Shown here piece after piece: positions 6,100 to 8,886 of a stretch of 8,886 bases of DNA. The position numbers and the translations under genes are program-made. This stretch comes from Opitutia bacterium (GTDB lineage: Bacteria; Verrucomicrobiota; Verrucomicrobiia; Opitutales; Opitutaceae): contig PMKA01000199.1 in the NCBI GenBank assembly GCA_003157575.1, positions 1 to 8,886 of the forward strand. Reading direction: 5' to 3'. Position 1 is the first letter of the stretch; each line of letters opens with the position of its first letter. The notes under the pieces were generated by a model. It worked only from the letters and a program-made list of their open reading frames with translations. It was not told where the DNA came from and did no database searches.

Positions 6100-8082
6100 T
6101 CACTCTGGCGGCGCGGCGGGGCGCACGCCGAGAGCCGCCAGATCCTCCACAACCGCGCGGTTCTGCGGCACGCTGAAGAAATCGAGCACCGCGTTCATGG
6201 TCGCAATGCCGGGCATCGGATCCGCGTTGCCCGATCCCGCGCCGAAGTCCTCCCTTCGCGCCGCCGCCAGCGCTTCGAGGCTGCCGAACCGGCGCGCGAG
6301 AATTCTGGCCTTCGTTGGACCGACACGCGGAATGCTCAACCCGTAGATGAAACGCCACAACTCCGCGTGCCTGCTGTGTTCGACCGCCGCGAGCACGCGG
6401 TCGGCGGATCTTCCGGCTTCGCGGCCGGGCGTCGCAAAGTCCTCCCGGCGGAGCCGGTAGAAATCGGCGATGCTCCTGACCCGGCCGCTCCCGGCCAGCG
6501 CATCAATCGTCGCCGGACCGAGTCCGTCGATCTTCACGCAGGACCTCGAGGCGAAATGTCGCAGCCGCTGCCGGATCTGCGCCGGACAGGCCGCATTTGG
6601 GCACCGCACCGCTTCCTCGCCTTCCAGTTGGACCACAGCTGAGCCGCAGATCGGGCATGCTTCGGGGAAGACGAAGGGCCGGCTGCCTGCGGGCCGTTTT
6701 GCGAAGTCCACCCCGCTGACCGCCGGAATTATCTCTCCCACCTTTTCAAGGCTGACAAAGTCGCCGACACGGACGTCCAGCCGCGCGATCGTTGCGCGGT
6801 TGTGCAGCGTCGCGCGCGTCACCGTGCTGCCTGCAAGCACGACCAGATCGAGTTCAGCGACCGGCGTAAGCAGGCCCGTCCGCCCAACCTGCATCTTGAT
6901 CGCAACCACACGAGTTTCGGCGGATTCCGGGGCGTATTTGACGGCCAGCGCCCAGCGTGGCGCCCGCTCGGACTCCCCAAAATCGCTCCGCAGGGGAACG
7001 TCATCGAGCTTCACGACCGCTCCATCCACCGGATAGGGAAGTCCGGACCGCCTGCGCCGGAATGACTCGACTGCCGCGGCAACCTCGTCTGCGCCCCGGA
7101 CCGTCCGGTATTCCTCCAGTCCTGGAAGCCCCCATCTGCTCACCTGCTCATGGAATCCGTGTTGCGTCGAGGAAGCCATTGATGCCGGTTCGCAAGCGCC
7201 CCAGCCGTAAAACACGATGCTGAGCCTGCGGTCCGCAACCTCCCGCGAATCGAGCAGCCTCGCGGTTCCCGCGGCGAGATTCCGAGGATTGGCGAACTCA
7301 GGCTCGCCGGCCGCCTCGCGATCGCGGTTGATCCGTTCGAATTCGGCAAATGTAAGGAAGACCTCACCCCGGATCTCGATAAGGTCCGGGATCGGATTGG
7401 GCGAACCGTCCGGCGCAACCGGCCGAAGTTCGCGTGCCAGAGAGCGGATCGTCAGCACATTCGCGCTCAGGTCGTCCCCTTCGGAGCCGTTGCCCCGGGA
7501 AACGGCCCGCACGAAACGCCCATGTTCGTAAGTCACGCTTATCGCCAGCCCGTCATATTTCGGTTCGACGACAAAGGCGGTATCGGGGCGCCCCACCCTC
7601 CTCGCCACCCGGGTGAGAAATGTCTTCAGATCCGCATGAGAATATGCCTTGTCCAGGCTCAGCATGCGTTCGCGATGCCGGCAGACAGGGAAGAGGCCGC
7701 TGCGATCGTCGCCGATTTCCCGGACCTGTGATCGGGCGCAAGCAGCCCCGGGATATGCGGCTTCGAGTCCGGCGAGTTCGCGTTTCAGGTTGTCGTACGC
7801 CGCGTCGCTGATCTCCGGCGCGGCCTTCTGGAAATACAACGCATCGTGATGCGCGATCTCCGCACGCAATGCGTCGATGCGCTGCGTTGCTTCAGGCGGT
7901 GTGAGGGAATGCGCGCCTGGAGGATTCTCAGGATCGCCGCCGCATGCGGGAAGCGTCCCGGCTGCGCCTGTACCGGCACCGACGGACACCGCAAGCAGCC
8001 CCGCCGTTGACGCCACACGCAAAATCCGACTTAGACGCGATCCACCCGCAACGCCCCATATCCTCGTTCGATTCCGGTGCAT
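6100..8082 (-). CDS. NAD+-dependent DNA ligase, LigB-like, exported, no BRCT
   Basis: This 660-residue protein should seal DNA nicks using NAD+. Adenylation-domain motifs are present: LSLDKAYS (141-148), catalytic K175 in EPKYDG, SRGNG (195-199), EIRGEVF (236-242), DGAVVKLDD (353-361, K358) and AVKYAP (380-385, K382). The OB fold carries QVGRTGLLTPVAEL, followed by a complete zinc site (C476, C479, C494, C499) and helix-hairpin-helix repeats (about 505-625). The protein ends at ALGVRPAAPPE, exactly where LigA enzymes continue into BRCT. Domain Ia (about 65-110) keeps Y83, D93, Y96 and D97, but the NMN-pocket His is F84. The first 46 residues have six Arg in 22 residues, then a hydrophobic Ala/Gly/Leu stretch and LPA-C47, an export or lipoprotein-like signal. 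E. coli LigB likewise has a signal peptide, SRGNG, and no BRCT. It starts 54 bp after the receptor's terminator. A TTG at residue 21 (8022) would give a shorter signal. Confidence 0.9.
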   Translation of the reverse strand: MHRNRTRIWGVAGGSRLSRILRVASTAGLLAVSVGAGTGAAGTLPACGGDPENPPGAHSLTPPEATQRIDALRAEIAHHDALYFQKAAPEISDAAYDNLKRELAGLEAAYPGAACARSQVREIGDDRSGLFPVCRHRERMLSLDKAYSHADLKTFLTRVARRVGRPDTAFVVEPKYDGLAISVTYEHGRFVRAVSRGNGSEGDDLSANVLTIRSLARELRPVAPDGSPNPIPDLIEIRGEVFLTFAEFERINRDREAAGEPEFANPRNLAAGTARLLDSREVADRRLSIVFYGWGACEPASMASSTQHGFHEQVSRWGLPGLEEYRTVRGADEVAAAVESFRRRRSGLPYPVDGAVVKLDDVPLRSDFGESERAPRWALAVKYAPESAETRVVAIKMQVGRTGLLTPVAELDLVVLAGSTVTRATLHNRATIARLDVRVGDFVSLEKVGEIIPAVSGVDFAKRPAGSRPFVFPEACPICGSAVVQLEGEEAVRCPNAACPAQIRQRLRHFASRSCVKIDGLGPATIDALAGSGRVRSIADFYRLRREDFATPGREAGRSADRVLAAVEHSRHAELWRFIYGLSIPRVGPTKARILARRFGSLEALAAARREDFGAGSGNADPMPGIATMNAVLDFFSVPQNRAVVEDLAALGVRPAAPPE

Positions 8083-8136
8083 CCACCATTTTCCACACGC
8101 CGGATTTCCTGCAAAGGCGAGCGAAACTTTTCCACC

Positions 8137-8170
8137 AAAAAAAGAGCCGGGGCGACGGCGCCCCGGCTCT
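8137..8170 (-). terminator. Rho-independent terminator of the receptor gene
   Basis: AGAGCCGGGGCG (8143-8154) and CGCCCCGGCTCT (8159-8170) form a perfect 12-bp GC-rich stem with a 4-base loop. On the minus strand it is followed by seven T (8143-8137, the first also belonging to the stem). It lies 29 bp past the receptor stop and should separate the receptor from the ligase, whose promoter must then fall in or after 8136-8083. I see no clear -35/-10 pair there. Confidence 0.93.
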
Positions 8171-8199
8171 CGAATGGTTTTCGGCTTCGGACTAGGCGA

Positions 8200-8886
8200 T
8201 CAGAACGAGAAGGTGTTCGTAACCGTCCACTGCGTGCCGTCCTTGATCCGATAGTTGGCGTAATTATACGAGCCATCGGAATTGAGCAACGGCTCGACGC
8301 TGATCGGGTCCAAGTGGGCCTTCTGGCCGACGTTGCGAAGGTTCACCTGGATGTTCCAGTTGAGCTTCTTCGTCAGCTGCCTGCTGTAACCGACCCACAG
8401 GTCGAGATTCGACTCACTCGATCCGTAAACCGGAAGGTTGATGTCGAGATTCGACTTGGACGTGAGGTTTGCCTTAATCCAGGCGGCATCCGTGGACTTG
8501 GTCAGCAAGTAGCCAATGACCGGCGCCTTCTGCCAGCGATAACCGGCGCCAACGTTCAGGCCCTTCAAGCGTCCGTTGAACAGGCGCTCATCGAAGGAAT
8601 AGTTGGCAACGGCGTTGTAGCGCCACTTCGAGACCTCAGAGACTTGCTTGCCATTGGTCTCCACCTGGAACTGGTAGGGAGCCCAGAGGTCGGCGAGGAA
8701 GCGCTGGCCAATGGTGTCCGTGTCGCCAGCCCACCAGAGACGCATATCGCCGGCGTGAGTATTTTCCAAGCGGTTGTAAAGGTCTGTGAGCGCCCCTACG
8801 AACTCGGCGTCAACCTTCGTCTGCGAAGCGTCGGTGCGGCTCGCGTTCATTGTAAGGCTCAAACCCTTGAAGGGCTGGGCGGTCAC
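8200..8886 (-). CDS. TonB-dependent outer-membrane receptor, C-terminal part
   Basis: The visible 228 residues are the carboxy end of a protein that continues past the window edge; the GTG at 8886 is an internal Val. Alternating hydrophobic strands with turns are typical of a TonB-dependent receptor beta-barrel: WRYNAVANYSF, LKGLNVGAGYRWQ, SNLDLWVGYSRQL, LNWNIQVNLRNVG. The end, YRIKDGTQWTVTNTFSF, has the terminal Phe and alternating pattern recognised by the BAM complex. Such receptors import siderophores, glycans or other ligands across the outer membrane using TonB-ExbBD energy. The substrate cannot be told because plug and TonB box lie outside. The insertion LENTHAGDMRLWWAGDTDT suggests an extracellular loop. 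Codon choice looks more optimised and less GC-extreme than in the neighbours, as expected for an abundant outer-membrane protein. The gene ends in a strong terminator. Confidence 0.87.
   Translation of the reverse strand: MTAQPFKGLSLTMNASRTDASQTKVDAEFVGALTDLYNRLENTHAGDMRLWWAGDTDTIGQRFLADLWAPYQFQVETNGKQVSEVSKWRYNAVANYSFDERLFNGRLKGLNVGAGYRWQKAPVIGYLLTKSTDAAWIKANLTSKSNLDINLPVYGSSESNLDLWVGYSRQLTKKLNWNIQVNLRNVGQKAHLDPISVEPLLNSDGSYNYANYRIKDGTQWTVTNTFSF

Noticed and set aside
6024..6152. Upstream extension of the 696-residue protein to 6152
   Set aside because: The extra residues (MWRIWRLSACAPP...) overlap the end of the ligase gene and lack the character of the rest. The Cys-cluster module begins just after the ATG at 6023.
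8031..8276. Minus-strand 81-codon frame between receptor and ligase
   Set aside because: It runs through the terminator hairpin and overlaps both real genes in another frame; its composition is Arg-rich shadow.
8200..8886. Receptor fragment as a complete small gene starting at GTG 8886
   Set aside because: The GTG is simply the first full codon at the window edge. There is no signal peptide, plug or TonB box, so the gene is truncated by the window.

Overview
The window is a GC-rich piece of a bacterial chromosome with every recognisable gene on the minus strand, so transcription runs from high to low coordinates. A lipid A acyltransferase and a TonB-dependent receptor show a diderm cell. The receptor's C-terminal style, the Cys-cluster protein, the near absence of Shine-Dalgarno sites and the overall composition suggest Verrucomicrobiota, perhaps Opitutales. 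That placement is inference from memory, not a database result.

Layout in transcription order. (1) 8886-8200: C-terminal beta-barrel end of a TonB-dependent receptor, cut by the window edge and closed by a strong Rho-independent terminator (8137-8170). (2) 8082-6100: an NAD+-dependent DNA ligase with an N-terminal export signal and no BRCT domain, closer to LigB than to the housekeeping LigA. (3) 6023-3933: a 696-residue protein of unknown function with an N-terminal five-cysteine cluster. (4) 3900-2815: aroB, 3-dehydroquinate synthase. (5) A 197-bp spacer with a long hairpin and degenerate repeat words. (6) 2617-1970: a 215-residue unknown with a possible, degenerate nuclease-like core. (7) 1950-1183: lpxA. 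(8) 1186-263: pdxA, overlapping lpxA by 4 bp. (9) 262-1: mostly non-coding, with an imperfect stem just ahead of a possible new minus-strand start at 47.

The genes from the ligase to pdxA may form one or two transcription units: the Cys-cluster gene and aroB are 32 bp apart, the 215-residue gene and lpxA 19 bp, and lpxA and pdxA overlap. They do not form one pathway. aroB (shikimate), lpxA (lipid A) and pdxA (pyridoxal phosphate) are core biosynthesis, while the ligase and the two unknowns are accessory-looking. The most unusual item is the putatively exported, LigB-like DNA ligase. The two uncharacterised proteins and the hairpin-bearing spacer come next. No insertion sequence, phage gene, CRISPR array, tRNA or rRNA was seen.
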